From Spinellus fusiger (taxonomy: Eukaryota; Mucoromycota; Mucoromycetes; Mucorales; Phycomycetaceae): a DNA stretch of 64,000 nucleotides. Positions 21,404 to 34,511 of this stretch are shown in pieces. Location of the stretch: assembly GCA_025094145.1 (NCBI GenBank), contig JALLLS010000002.1, positions 310,001 to 374,000 on the forward strand, written 5' to 3'. The position numbers and the translations under genes were made by a program. Each line of letters starts with the position of its first letter. Positions within the stretch are counted from its first letter, which is position 1. The notes beneath the pieces were generated by a model, which was not told the DNA's origin, did no database searches, and saw only the letters and a program-made list of their open reading frames with translations.

Positions 21404-22054
21404 ATGGGTCGCCGTCCCGCTCGCTGCTACAGATACTGTAAGAACAAGCCTTACCCCAAGTCCAGATACTGCCGTGGTGTCCCTGACGCCAAGCTGAGAA
21501 TCTACGACTTGGGCCGCAAAAAGGCACATGTCGACGACTTCCCTCTCTGCATCCACTTGGTCTCCAACGAGTACGAACAATTGTCTGCTGAAGCTCTTGA
21601 AGCTGGCCGTATTTCCTGCAACAAGTACATGGCCAAGACCTCCGGAAAGGATTCCTTCCACATGCGTATCCGTGTTCACCCCTTCCACGTCACCCGTATC
21701 AACAAGATGTTGTCTTGTGCCGGTGCCGATAGATTGCAAACCGGTATGCGTGGTGCTTTCGGTAAGCCCAACGGTCTGGTGGCTCGTGTCAACATTGGTC
21801 AGGTCATCTTCTCTGTCCGTACCAAGGACAGCAACAAGGCCGTTGTCATTGAGGCTTTGAGACGCTGCAAGTACAAGTTCCCTGGTCAGCAGAAGATCAT
21901 TGTCTCCAAGAAGTGGGGTTTCACTCCTCTCTCTCGCGAAGACTACGTCGAGGCCCGTGAGGCTGGCAAGTTCAAGCCTGATGGTTGTTACGTCAAGTTC
22001 CTCCCCAACAAGGGTACTCTTGCCAAGTACTTCCACGAAGTCAGCAGAGCCTAA
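21404..22054 (+). CDS. RPL10: 60S ribosomal protein L10 (uL16)
   Basis: Intronless 216-aa protein, the normal eukaryotic length. Opens [20 protein letters not shown], with KAHVDDFP, the P-site loop region ([18 protein letters not shown]) and the C-terminal KYFHEV. uL16 sits near the peptidyl-transferase centre and is the last essential protein loaded in cytoplasmic 60S maturation. Codon use is strongly biased to C-ending codons (GTC, ACC, AAG), unlike neighbouring genes, as expected for high expression. Surrounded by AT-rich intergenic DNA; the tandem array upstream may influence its promoter. Confidence 0.97.
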   Translation: MGRRPARCYRYCKNKPYPKSRYCRGVPDAKLRIYDLGRKKAHVDDFPLCIHLVSNEYEQLSAEALEAGRISCNKYMAKTSGKDSFHMRIRVHPFHVTRINKMLSCAGADRLQTGMRGAFGKPNGLVARVNIGQVIFSVRTKDSNKAVVIEALRRCKYKFPGQQKIIVSKKWGFTPLSREDYVEAREAGKFKPDGCYVKFLPNKGTLAKYFHEVSRA

Positions 22055-22867
22055 ACTCTTTTAATATCCAAATAAAAGAATACTTTATGTACACACGCGC
22101 ATACCATGTAGATAATATACTTTTGAGTAGAAATATGTAAGAAAAAGAGTGATTTATGGTGTACATCAGTAGGATATATATCTCTTTGTATTTGTAACAT
22201 AAGAGTTGAGAGGGGCTTCTATGGATAATATTTTAGGCCCTTGTTGATAATAATAAAATAACACTATTGACACTTGGATCATCAGTCTTTATGATATTGT
22301 TTTTATATCTTTACACTGTTAACAGTGCGATAAGATACAAAAGAGTATTTATTCTATTATGAGGCAAATACCATCCGTAGTGTAATAGCAAATGTTTAAC
22401 CTGTTCTTATCTATAAATCTCTATGCTTGGAGTTATTCCAATTCTATTTACTATTAATACTAATACAAAGTACTATCTAACATACACACACACAAACTCT
22501 CTTTTTTCATTGACACTTTACATGCAAGAGTTGCATTCTTTTTTTTTGTATTATTATCTTTTTCCATTAGAGAAAAAATAATAGGGTTTTATCGGAGTAT
22601 ATTTTAGTAGGTTTATTTAATCATCGACGTCACATTCAATACTATTCATACTCTGGTCCAATATAAATCTAAGATACTGTCTGATATTGAATAGGTGAAT
22701 GCACTGAGTTTATAATGTATTCCCAGTTGAAGTAGTGTCACACTCAAGCAGGTTCAATGAGTTTAGAATACTAAGAGTGACTTGTTACAAGACCGAGGTT
22801 TTCAACTATATTTAACTACAAGTGTTTAATTGGCAGCGTATCCTTTTATCTTTGTCTAAAGTAAAGG
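22055..22867. other. Intergenic AT-rich region
   Basis: About 0.8 kb with no gene. RPL10 3' region (AATAAA-like motif at about 22071) and a CA-rich run at 22483-22497. Confidence 0.5.
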
Positions 22868-23763
22868 ATGCTTAGGTCTACTTTAGTGGCGGCAGCACTG
22901 ATATTTGCCAGTACAACATTTGCTTGTGAGCCAGAATGTCGACACGGACTGGCCAGGGATTTCACCACATTCTATCGACCCGTGATGGAACTAAGCATGA
23001 GTGATTTACACAAAAGACTTACAGCTACAACAATGAAGCCTGTGGCTATTGCCGAGCAATTGTCTGCTATTGTTATGGAAGAGACTATTCGTGAAGATGT
23101 TCGCAACAGTATTAATAACTCCCTCGAGAACTTTGTCAACACAGCTTCCGGAAAAACACTCGAAAGTGGTATTTTCAAAGTGATGTTTGCTGAGGAGAAT
23201 CCCTTCAAGGGAGACTGCAACCACCCAAAACGATTGGAAAGAAACATGCCACCTCCAGGAGAAAGCTGGAGAAGAGATGAGTGTAAGTGACTTGTAGGCA
23301 GGTAGGATAACAACAAGCCACTCATTCCTATGTATTGACAGGTGAAAAGATGGACTATATTTGTGGCAATCCTCCCGCTATCTGCCATTTCCTGAGTGAT
23401 GTATATATCCTGAATGTTATAAATGCTGAAACTAACATAGCATAGATTAAGGAACGTATTGTGGGTCGCATGCGTGATCAATTAAAAGACCATGCTAGAT
23501 ACCAGCAAGGTCTTTTGTTTCGTGAGATTGCCCAAGGGTATCGCCAGTCTGTCTACAATACACTTGTTCGCTATGGAGCTGGATCAATGGCCAACGATCC
23601 TAGTGTGATGGATTATATCAACGTCCAAGTTGATTATGGAAAATCTGCCTTGAATGACTGGATAAATGAAGATTTGCCAAGACTATGCAAACTTCCCGAA
23701 CATAACGAAATATGCAATGGATGGGATGAAAAGATCATTCCAGAGATCCTCAAATGGCCTTGA
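22868..23763 (+). CDS. Secreted protein of unknown function
   Basis: Three exons (22868-23282, 23342-23400, 23446-23763) give 263 aa. A clear signal peptide (MLRSTLVAAALIFASTTFA, cleavage before Cys20) is followed by a mostly helical, hydrophilic chain with about eight cysteines spaced in pairs (CEPEC near the N-terminus, DECEK, YICGNPPAICHF, RLCKLPEHNEIC), suggesting disulphides. I recognise no catalytic motif. All three splice junctions (GTAAGT, GTATAT donors) keep phase, and the reading frame is continuous and unbiased, which supports a real gene. Could be a lineage-specific extracellular or cell-wall protein. Confidence 0.75.
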
Positions 23764-24285
23764 AGGCTTAACATTTAGCGTTACAATTTGAATAAAATTT
23801 AATGATCTTTATAACCTTATATATAAATAAACAAGTGAGGTATTCCTCAAAGCATTGCTGGCATCTAAGGAATGACTTGAAGTCTATAAAGAAAGAATGG
23901 ATAAATGCATTGGAGTTGAGTGGCCTGGTCATGCAAAAATAGGCGTAGAGAGAGCACTCTTACTACTACTTAGAGTGTGTTGGTAGGCAAATGAGAATAT
24001 CCTATAAAAAGAAAAGTGAGCCTATGGTCTCATTGAAGGCATCTGTGAATCTCTAATGAATCAGTCTGTTTATTTTTTCTAATTTAAAGCACTATGCCTT
24101 CAGAGTATATTTCTAAATAATAAGCGACAATGCAATGCAGTGTAATGTGATGAATATATTTAGTGAATGATGGGTGGTGGGTGGAAGTGTGTATTATTTC
24201 TATATACAAAGATTCCTAAGAAAGTATGCTAAGAGTTTTAAGTACAATATATATATCGCTAATATCAGCCATATTAATCTATAGA
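23764..24285. other. Intergenic, convergent 3' regions
   Basis: 522 bp between the convergent stops of the secreted-protein gene and the RING gene. AT-rich; no gene or structured repeat seen. Confidence 0.5.
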
Positions 24286-26019
24286 CTATTCTTTCATCTC
24301 TTTAGTGGATGAAGAAGTGGATGAAGGAAGGGATTTTGCAGTAGATAAGGAAGTGTGTTCTTTGGTGGCTTTTTCATTGATGTGTTCTATGGGTTGTTCC
24401 ACTGGCTGCTCGGTAGCCTTTTCTTTAGTTTGGTCTATAGACTGCTCATCTGGTGCTTCATTAGTCTGTCCAGTGACCTTTTCAGTAATGATCCCAGCAG
24501 ACTGCTCATTAGACTGCTCAGAGGAAGAGGGCTCAGAGGGTTGTTCGGGGAACTGTTCATTATGGTGTGTTGACGATGACTCATCCATGTATTGCATATT
24601 AATGGCTTCGTGCTGTGGACGTGACTCAAATGGAAATACAATGCTCAAGTCTATTTCATCATCATCTGTAAGGCTTGGAGTAGGGTTGCAGTCCCATTTA
24701 CAGACAGGACATGTGGTTGACTTTTGTGTAAGCCATTGATCTGTACATCAACATAAAGCATAAGTAAAAGTGATAACACTACACATAGTTCTCTATCTAC
24801 CTATACACATCACACAAAAACCGTGACTACAAGGCAACATACGGATCTCAGTAGTATTCTCAACAAAGTCCTCAAGACAGATGGCACAGTTATTGTTTTT
24901 TACTATTCCTACTGTGTAGGGCTTGACAGGGTATGAATTGACAATTTCCACAGGCAATGGATGGTTGCTGTTTCTAATGTAGAGCTGTGCACCAGGTCTA
25001 CTATTTTCATATACTTGTTGACTTCTGAGATAAATGATTCTACGACGAGTGATCCACCAGCGCGCCAGAATAAAGACTAAATCGCACATTAGTTTTTGTT
25101 TTGAACCTGCATTCTGTCTCTCTGCACTTACTTATTGCTAATACTCCAATGACAGCAAGAGTATAAGTCAGATAGCCTCGACCCGAGATAAGTCCAGAAT
25201 CAGTATCATCAGAACTACTGTCAGGATTGCTATTCCATGGAATTGTAGTAAAGAAAGCAGTCAATTGAACGAAACTTTGAAAGGCGCCCGTGTTATTTGC
25301 ATTAAGAGAGACTGCTAATGATTTTAAATCTACACCATAGCTGTTGGGTGCGAAATAAAAAGGCATTGATAAACTACTAATGTCGATGTCGTTGTCGGTC
25401 ATACTAGAGATCATTCGTACGGCAGGAAGTGGTGTAGTGTAGTTGTGCACATTGGTCTGCCCATTGGTGGACTCAAGCACATAGCCAGCCTCTCCAGAAT
25501 AAGTGGTATTATCATACAGTATAATTGCTTGTACATTCAGATTATTTAAACTGGATATATTCTTCAAGACAGATAGCTTTTCACTCCAATTGCAATATCC
25601 ACGCTGGACTAATGCAATCTTTGGCATTGTGTGGACAGGAGGTAGTTGAATTCCATTGTCATTCAGCTGTTCTATAGAGGATAGACTCATATTTGTTGAC
25701 AAACAACAATAAGAAAAGTCGAATAGAATACGTTGGCCCTACACATCATGGTTAATTTACCATCTTATGTATTTATATTTACCATTAGTGGAATTCTTAT
25801 GTCATTTCCAGTATTCAGTACTTGAAAATCTTGTGAAATGGCTACAAGTGATTTATCTTTTACAAGTTTTCCAGGATCACTTGCATCCGAGATATTATAA
25901 ACAATTGGCTGTTGCCACAGTGCAGGATTGGTTGCAGTCTGAGAAAACACCATAAGAACAAGACCATGAAGTACTAGAAGCCCAAGGATTGCCTTGGAGA
26001 TGGACTTTGGAGATAGCAT
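24286..26019 (-). CDS. PA-TM-RING family E3 ubiquitin ligase
   Basis: Membrane-anchored RING ligase of the endosome/vacuole type (RNF13/RNF128-like architecture). Four exons: 25783-26019, 25132-25738, 24801-25076, 24286-24740; 524 aa. A signal peptide occupies about residues 1-26. The lumenal protease-associated (PA) domain includes KIALVQRGYCNWSEK, AIILYDN and the later LPAVRMI; many NxS/T sites follow. One transmembrane helix is at about 268-289 (YTLAVIGVLAIIFILA). The C3HC4 RING uses C345-x2-C348, C364-x-H366, C369-x2-C372 and C384-x2-C387. The cytosolic tail is low-complexity, rich in Glu-Gln dipeptides and Ser/Thr. The exon 2/3 junction falls inside the membrane helix and restores the hydrophobic run, a good check on the model. 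Confidence 0.88.
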
Positions 26020-29000
26020 TGATTGAGTTTTTAGTGTTAAAAATATGAGAATAAAGAGAGAAAAGAAAAGAAAAAAAAATAGAAAAAAGAAAGTTTAATG
26101 GCAAGTGAAAAAAGAATAAAACCACAAATATAATAAAAAAAAATTCACTTGACAGCTCAACTAAAACTATAAGCACAATCTTAGTTTAGAAATTGATTGT
26201 TTCGAATGACGCATGTACTTAATTTTGTTCTGCACATTTAGTAACGCGATCGACTGTAATTAAAATAAACTTACATTCAAAAGGTTTGAGCTCAATAGCT
26301 AAGTAAGGTAGGACACAGTCCAAGAAAATAAATATTTGGAAAATGTGATTCACAAAGAGAGTTGTTTCAATAAGCCTGTCTAAAGAAGAGCTACTCATAG
26401 ACAATTGTTGGTGCCAAGCTGCAGTTTAGAAGTATAATAGAATAGTCATTTATGTCGTAGTCTCTGTGAAAGGCCGCTACGGTAGTGCTGCTAGAAAGTA
26501 TGCCCATTTGTTGGTCAATACTACGTCTTTATTCATTAAAGTATCTCCGATACTCATTGAGAAGATTGGGATCTTTATTCTTAATCAATAAAAAATAAAT
26601 AAAGGTAGACATAGCACACTTATAAGGAAATCAACATTTGCTATATTTCCCACATCTAGTTTTATTATAATCTTCAAGTCAAATTAAATGCAGAGGTGAG
26701 TTATTTTGTTTGCTAATCATATGAATGGTAAAGCAATTCATTCTACCCAAAATAATAAAAAATAAAAAATAAAAAATAAAAAAACTGCCTCAACGAGTAT
26801 GTCTAGACTTTTGTTGATGACAAAATAAAGTAAATAAACCTACACTACACAAACAGTACACCTAGAGTAATGGCCCACATTGAAAACATACCAACCAGAG
26901 CATCATGTCAATAGATAGACCATTCAATGTCAATCCACTTGCAATTGTACACCATGCTTCTATTCTTGCTTGTGGTTTCAACATAAAAAGAATTCAGATC
27001 TCAAGTGTATGAATAAACTCTAATTATACCTGTTTTGTATACTGTAAATTTAGTTGAGAGAATATCCATCCAGTATCCAATGAAATGAATTTCAATGATA
27101 TAGCTTGTATTTCAACTTCCAGCCTAAGAATACTAAGAGCTTGTAGGATAATCTATAGTCTTATTCTATTCTTTATTGTTATTATTCTTTGTTTAACTGA
27201 ACATTAGTATCTAAATTATATATAAGAGAGACACTGGCATTTCTACACCTCTAATAAAGAGTTTTTTCTTTTCTTTTTAGTGCTATAATTTTGCCAAGCG
27301 GGTAATATCATTATTTATTTGTCTTTGCCACGTTTATTACTGATAAAGCTAAGCTCAGAACACAATAGAGTTGTTGTAGTCACTAGACATTTCTCTTGGA
27401 GACCCTAAGATACTAAGCATTCTATATCTCGGCTCTGTGCAACAGTGGATACAATAGTAATTTATCATTATGAGATTCCCAAGCATCCGAAGAAATGTTT
27501 GTACATTCCTTTGGCATTGACTACCAATGTGGGTTATTGATCAAGGAATTCTGTCTCTTTTTAGATTTCTGTCTTCTAAAAAAGAAAATCTCCCTATTTG
27601 GTATACATCTTACTTGCTTAGAATCCTTTCAATTTGGGTTTCATCTGTCTAAAAGTTGTGGATCTCTTACTGTTGCCTCATGTTAAGAACAGGCCTTGTT
27701 TTGTGTGTCACTAAAAGTGGTAGATCATCTTCTTCTCATGTTGTGTTAAGCTATCTACTGTGTGTAATTTCACAGCTATCTAAGGAATAGATTGAGATTC
27801 AAAATTGTAGGCAATAAGGAAGATTTCCTTATTCGATACTTCTTGTTCTCAAGTGGTACTTTTGTCATCACTATTACTCTCATTTGTGACAAAGACATGG
27901 TTTAAGAAGTGTGTTCTTAAATACACATACATATGAAGATCACACTAAGCCTTAGTGCAGACAATTATGAATTGTAGTGAGGTGGTCTTTCACAAAGACG
28001 GTGTAAAATAGTCAACAAGACTCAGCGTCTGCAAGAATTCAATGATTCTATCTGAAAAGCAATAAGAGAGTGCATCTACATATGTTATATTTAAAAATAC
28101 ATACAAAAATAGGCATGTAGTATTCTACTTTTACAGTGAAGTGTTGGGTCTGACTGCTTTGTATCAACATCAATTCAATATGTCATTCATTTCTCTATAT
28201 TTTATAGGTAACAACACCCTAAAAATGATGAAAAGATGAAGAATAGAACTTCATTCTATAGCCAGCCAGTGATATAGCTGAAATTGATCAGTTCACTCAT
28301 TGTGACTAATAATATGTGTTAAATAAAACAGTGAGGCCTTCTCATTATTATTATAGACATAGATGAAGCATATGAAACATATTGTTTTTAAAAAATAAAT
28401 ATAAATAAATAATTCAGCTGACCTTATTATTACTCTGCCTTTCTAAAATGGCCAAGGAAATATATATACTTTTTCTGGAAATAATTGGCACACTTTTCTT
28501 TTTGGCAAAACTTGTGTTATTTTTAAAGAGGATTTTCATAAGACACACATTAAATTTCGAAACAGAGTAACGACAAGAACCATGCAGGTCACTAATAAGC
28601 ATATTATTACAAACATCAGATTATCAACTCTTAAATATTTTATTCTATAAAGGTCTCTCTCTCTCTTACGTTTGCTTTTCTAATTATCCGACAAGTGGTA
28701 GAGAAATAGACAAGAAATTATAGTAGCCTTGAATTGAAATTGTGCCAATTACTTCAAAGACTGTGTTAATCATTTCCGAGAAAAGGTATAGTACAGCTAT
28801 CTAGTGCACTATTAATATGTGTTGCTTAACAAATTATATTTGACATCTTAGTAATGAATATAAAAGTCAGATACAATAATAATCAGTGTGTGTCACCACG
28901 GGTTATCATTCATGGATAAAAACAGTAATTTCACCTTTTTAGAGTGTGGGACAATACATATTTCACAACTTCAGACATGAGATTGTTGGAATAATATACT

Positions 29001-32000
29001 CTCTTATCTGTACGTGCTACCTTCAATATAAAGCTGTAGTGCCTGTGATAATAATCCTTTTCTTGTATATAAGAAATCCAGCTTTACATTGACTCATAGA
29101 TACAGTCTATCAAGAATGAGCATATAAGTATCTCATAGATTAACAGAAAGGCATGTACTTTCTGTAATTGCATTTACACCTTTTTTTTCATAAACCATTC
29201 ACACAGTTGCTGAAATAAATTGCTTAGTTTTAAATAAATAAATAAAAATGCACAAAATATGTATATTCTGTATTATAAAAACTCTTTATGCACAGGTTTT
29301 TAAATGTGTAATTTGCTTCAGGAGCTGTGCAAATAGTGCATGAAAAAGGTATACTTATAATTGAATTCACATATGACAAATTCTATAACATAGATTGAAG
29401 AATACAAAGTGTACTGGAAACTCTATTTTTGCAAGCCATTCCCAATTAAACTTCAGTCATAAATAAATCTAGACTCTAGGCATTTCTATTACAGAAAGTC
29501 AATTCTGTGGCTGCTAGGGTGGCTACGTCATACAACTGTCGTTTTGCTTATTAATTGGCATTGAATAAATGATTGAAGCAAACCATGACTCATTTATCCT
29601 TGAAGATGAGCCGGTTTGCTCGGAAGATCCTTATTTTGGTGGGCTCAACTCAAGATAGAAAACTCAATTATGGTCTATGCGCGATCAAGAACCAGACCAC
29701 AAGAAGAAGAAAAAAACTTTTAATGCTGTGCAACAGCCGAAAAAAAAAACTTTTCGACCTATTCCCAATGCTGGAAGGATATTCTTGGTCCATCTTTACC
29801 CGGGGCTTGGTCCACTTAATCTTATTATCTTTTTATCATACCTCAGTCTATGGCCATAGCAACTGGTCTGTGAATAGGTAATGGGTCTTTTAAATATAGG
29901 AATCAAGCAAGAAAATGTAGAACTAGAGTTAACTGGGGTTAAAAGTAAACACTCACTGCAATCTATATGAGATTATAGGGATGCAGTAAGAAAACATAAA
30001 TAGTTCTATGCTTTCAAACTACACGCTATGTTTATATTTCTTTTTCAAGCACGACCCTAGATGAACTTTCTTTAATGAGATCTTTAGACAGAGAGTTCAG
30101 ATTGTTGATAAATAAATTAGTGTTTTGTTATAAGAAAGTCTCACAAAATATCAATATTTGGTGTGACCCTTTGTGGCATTCACTAGAGGCTAGAATCTCC
30201 GCCCATTGTTGGTGAGAAGAGTGTTTATAAAGTTGCAAGTCATTTTCTTCCTCCCAACACCAATGTGTTCTCCCTTCCTCTTATAAGGGCCTAAACAAAT
30301 TTCTATCTTTTTAATTGTCATTTATCTTTATTGTTTTTTTAGACTAGAAGACAGTGAGTATGACTCAATTGAGTGTGGCCTCTATGTTTTTTTTGTCTCT
30401 CACAACTTTGCCTCTTATGTGAAACACAATGTTTTGTTTTTGTATGAAATAACTGTATCTAAAATATATAAATGATAAATGGCAGCATTTGAGATAATTA
30501 TTCTCAAAGATATTATTGTACTTGTTAGAGTTTCAATTATCATCCACTATGCATAGAATTTTAACGCTTTCCCCACAAATTTTTTTTATAATATCTTTTT
30601 GGAGCTCAATTGTCTTGAATAAACGTCTGTGATCATTTTATTGAAGACTCAAATAAACCATCATAAGATCATGCAGAAAATACCCACTGGTGATAAGTTT
30701 ATTCAGGCTTTGCTTCTAGATGTGTTTTTTATAGACATCTTATAGGCCTGCTTAAATAAAGTAAATGTTAGTTTAAAAACACATCTATTACTTATTTTTG
30801 GAAATCACCTTCTGTAATATCTAAGCAAAAAGCAGTTTTTGTCTAAAAGAGATTTCAAACATCTTTCAGAAAGTCATTTTACCAAGCCCCCTCCTTTTTT
30901 TTAATTAAAAAAAAGTTTCTTGTGATATTAGGACAACTATAACTCATCTTCCTTCTTAGTATAAGCTCAAGTGCTATCTCATAGTAAAGTATATCACGTT
31001 AAGCATATGAGTAATGTATACATTTAAGTCTCTGATTGGTATGAATTCCTACACAATGACAGTATGCTTACTAATACTATCATCTTTACACTTCATGAGA
31101 AACAATTGTGTAGGTGTTTCAATGCTGCCAAATGGAAAAATAAATAGGAAAAATAAAATAAACAAACACAGCAATGGGTGTAGATTTTTAATTAAAAGAT
31201 TCTGCCTGTTTTTTTTAAAGAAAACTTAACTTCTTAGTATATATTTATCCAATACTCCGTACTACCGACTTTGTTTATTGTCTATTTTGACTATTATGTC
31301 ATTGATAGTTAGAGTCTAACTACATTTATACCATTTTTCCTTTTAATTTGAATAGTATCAGTGGCAGTACAAGACTGATCAATTATCGTCTCCTAGTACA
31401 TTCCTAGAATACTAGCCATTTTAGTTTTTCTCCGTATTCCGTATTCCATGTTTCAATTTGATTTTGCTTTCTTGACTTTGCAGAAATAATAATAATATTG
31501 AAATGAAACAAATTCAAGCTGAGAATAAAGACAAATATGTAATACTGTGGGCTTAAGATCCTTTTCAAGTGTAGAACTTGAAAGGTGGCTATGACACTCA
31601 TTTTTCTATGATTCAACAGAATAAGAAAACTATAATCCAATGTCATTATAAAAAAACGATGAATTATCAAGTGCATCGAATCATCAGAGCCCCATTGCTT
31701 ATAGCATCAATAATTTCTAACCACTACCCTGTCTGTTATTACACAGGGCTTGTGAGTTATTGGACTCAGAAATGAATATTTGATTTACTATAGTTTGAAG
31801 AAAAGGGTTTCAATGTATAAATCAATGGTTTCAGTACTTGTGCCAGCCTTTCAACTCAATAAAATGTAAAAATAGAGCGCTGAGTCGCCTATACAAAAGT
31901 TTGATTTTGGAATACTCTTCTTAAAATAAGTTATTCTTTACATGTACTATGTTTCAATGCCTTTAGCCTATACTAACAATAAAGAACCCAATCAGACCAC

Positions 32001-32623
32001 TGGACATTCATTAGTGTTGAATTATTTAAAGACATTTCACCTAAATTGTATCTGCTAAGGAGGACCTATTTTCTGTACCTTCCAAAGCATATCAATGAAT
32101 TATAATTTGAAAAGGTGAGATCCTATGTACATCAGTACATCATGATATCTGTACCTTTATTATTTTTGTTCTTCAATTCAATTATTATGGTATAGAATAT
32201 AGGCTTATTAGACCATGAACTCAAACAATACAGCAGTATATGCATCTAAGATTTAATTCTGTGATAATTCAAGTCAAAGACCCTAACGTTATAGGGCGAT
32301 TAGATTAGCTTCTAAGAATAGCATCACGCATAATATAAATTCAATCTTTTCTCTTTCTTTTTATTTCTTCAAAAATACCTGTGCATGAATGACATTGAAT
32401 AATACTATGAATAGTATTCTATTTTATGAATGATGTGAATGCTTCTTCAAAAATCGATATTTAGCTTTTATTCATCCCGAAGAAGTCTATACATTGCAGA
32501 TATCGACATCTGTATCTTATTATAGTAATTTTGACTTAAAAAAAAGAAGAGATGACGAGTTATTATAATTTCAAAAATAGAAACATTGTCAAAAATAATT
32601 TTTTTAGATGATACATACTAATA
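26020..32623. other. 6.6-kb AT-rich gene desert
   Basis: No recognisable gene on either strand. Only short open frames (60-100 aa) without family motifs, for example 27495-27686, 29573-29881 and 31404-31676. Small AT microsatellites occur (AATAAA runs near 26750-26780). No paired terminal repeats or long internal duplications were noticed here. Likely decayed mobile DNA next to the TIR element. Confidence 0.45.
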
Positions 32624-32998
32624 CAGTCAAACCTGTGGAATTTGGCGTTTTCTCAAAAATAAATGTTGGAATTAGAAAAATAAGTGTCGAAATTAGAAAA
32701 ATAAATGTCATGAGCTTAAGTTGTTTTTGTCCACTTTGGTTAAAACAGTTGTTGGAACTAGCTAACTAAAATTGGTGGTCGTAGGCGTAGGCATAGGCAT
32801 AGTCGTCGTAGTCAAAATCATTGCTTTTTTCTCAACAGTCTACAAAGGTTACATAATGTCTGATAAAGGTATTGATTTCGCTTTGATAAATGCACTGTCA
32901 ACTGACTTTTATCTGTCAAGATATAAGCTCATTTCCTTTGCCTTTAAGCTGGAAACCAGGCTCAAACTTGATGAGCAAGCTATTGTTTAACAATCCCA
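32624..32998 (+). repeat. Left terminal inverted repeat
   Basis: 375 bp. Contains short subterminal direct repeats (GGAATTAGAAAAATAA and GAAATTAGAAAAATAA) that could bind a transposase, plus the first 45 codons of the nuclease-like frame starting at the ATG at 32856. Confidence 0.9.
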
Positions 32999-33684
32999 CG
33001 GATTTCAAGATAAAGTCAGTCGTGATTTTATGAACAGAGTCATAGGCTATTCACTATCAGCCTGTTGTCGATATAAAGCTTACCCAATCGTCCTTATCTT
33101 TGCAATCAAAGGATTTTTAAGCGTTGATATAGAGAAAGAGTTTTCTTGCGATGATGAAAGCCCATTCTTAAAAATTGAATCTAAATTCTGGGCTAAGGAT
33201 TTTATTTTTATCTCACAAAGCTCAATAGATAAATTCTTAAGTCGATCGCCTATGGAACCTATTGTCGCTTTAGGCTATTATCTTATTGTAGGAAGTTTTT
33301 CTTTGGGTTCATTAGAGTATCAACTTGATCCTACAGTAAAACTTCTTTATCAAACTTCCAAAGACTTAGTAATGAAAGAGTTACTGCCGAAAAACAAATC
33401 TGTAGAATCCATGCAATTAGTTCTTGAGAAGATAAAAAAGACAACTTGAACATGTTGTAGACGAAGACAAGGACACAAGAAATCTCGCTGTCAAGAAAAT
33501 AAAAGAATGTGTAAACAAAAGTTTGGAATTAATAAGTGAGCAAAACGAATTTCTGACAACGGATTCATACCAAGGAGAAATCAAAGACAACAAATACACT
33601 GAACAAGATATCTTATTCATCGAATCCAACAGCACAGTCGGAAAAAATAAAAACTGGAAACGAATTTTTGATAAGGAAAAGTAG
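32856..33684 (+). pseudogene. Left-arm nuclease-like gene (Rpn/PD-(D/E)XK style), broken
   Basis: From the ATG at 32856 the frame gives MSDKGIDFALINALST, then KLDEQAIV and a TAA stop at 32988-32990. The same frame then continues as QSHGFQDKVSRDFMNRVIGY and YPIVLIFAIKGF, FWAKDFIFIS and PMEPIVALGYYLI up to 33449. A one-base slip in an A run (about 33434) moves the frame into a tail ending NWKRIFDKEK at 33684, with YQGEIKDNKYTEQDI on the way. The layout (hydrophobic strand, acidic-x-Gln position, RRV-type helix, PIVLV strand) resembles Rpn/PD-(D/E)XK transposase-like nucleases that are common in mucoralean genomes. The family call is tentative. Confidence 0.45.
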
Positions 33685-33797
33685 AAGGTTTTTTCAAGTC
33701 ATACTCTTCATCTCACAGTCTAAAGACTTCCTATTGGCACTACCGAAGAAGAAACAAAATATAAAATATTTATTATCAAAAATAAAAGCTACTGTTC

Positions 33798-34511
33798 TTA
33801 AACATTACTCTTTGATTCGCAAGTAAAGCAAATACTATGAGGTTGAGCCTCATATAAGGAAAATGTTTTACTGGGGCTTGAGATAAACTGACATAATGCA
33901 ACTAACGATGTAGGTGTAGATCTGTCATGTGCGCTACTGATACCAGAAGGAGAGAACAAAAAACACTTGTACGCCCAAAACGTAGATTTAAATAGTATCA
34001 AAAATGTGTCTTCACTAATACCTAATTCTTCTCTATTGATGGACGTAGAAAGAATGATCAAAACGATTGGAGAAATCTTATATTTTTCATAAACAAGTGT
34101 TGAAAACAGAATCGTATCTGACATCGAATCAGAATCAACTACTTCTCGAATATTAATGACTATAGGTGTAAATCTGCTAGAACTTTCATTTTGTGAGATG
34201 TATACTATGAATGTACTATTAAAATCATCAGCCCACTCGTTTGATGCTACAGTATAAATATCTTCTGGGACATCTGTGCCTACATTGCAATGCGTGTGTT
34301 AAGAACTAGTACATTTATATTTCAAGTATAAACACCTAGTAGTGATTTTAAAACCAAATTCACAATCATGGGATTGTTAAACAATAGCTTGCTCATCAAG
34401 TTTGAGCCTGGTTTCCAGCTTAAAGGCAAAGGAAATGAGCTTATATCTTGACAGATAAAAGTCAGTTGACAGTGCATTTATCAAAGCGAAATCAATACCT
34501 TTATCAGACAT
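33798..34511 (-). pseudogene. Right-arm nuclease-like gene, diverged and broken
   Basis: Shares the TIR-encoded start (ATG at 34511) and the TAA at 34377-34379 with the left gene. Inside the element it continues as a related but diverged domain: KYKISPIVLIILSTS, FWAYKCFLFSPSGI and PTSLVALCQFI align with YPIVLIFAIKGF, FWAKDFIFIS and PMEPIVALGYYL of the left gene. The segment between the TIR and this domain (about 34130-34370) has extra stops. So the two arms carry paralogues in opposite orientation that have diverged while the TIRs stayed the same. Confidence 0.45.

Noticed and set aside
29573..29881. Basic 102-aa frame in the gene desert, considered as a transposase fragment
   Set aside because: Neither this frame nor the two alternatives show DDE, HTH or integrase motifs; stops interrupt the neighbouring frames.
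30150..30260. Stretch with a Tc1-like feel (TTTGGTGTGACCC, TGGCATTCACTAGAGGC)
   Set aside because: No matching inverted partner and no coding remnant was found nearby, so a transposon end cannot be supported.
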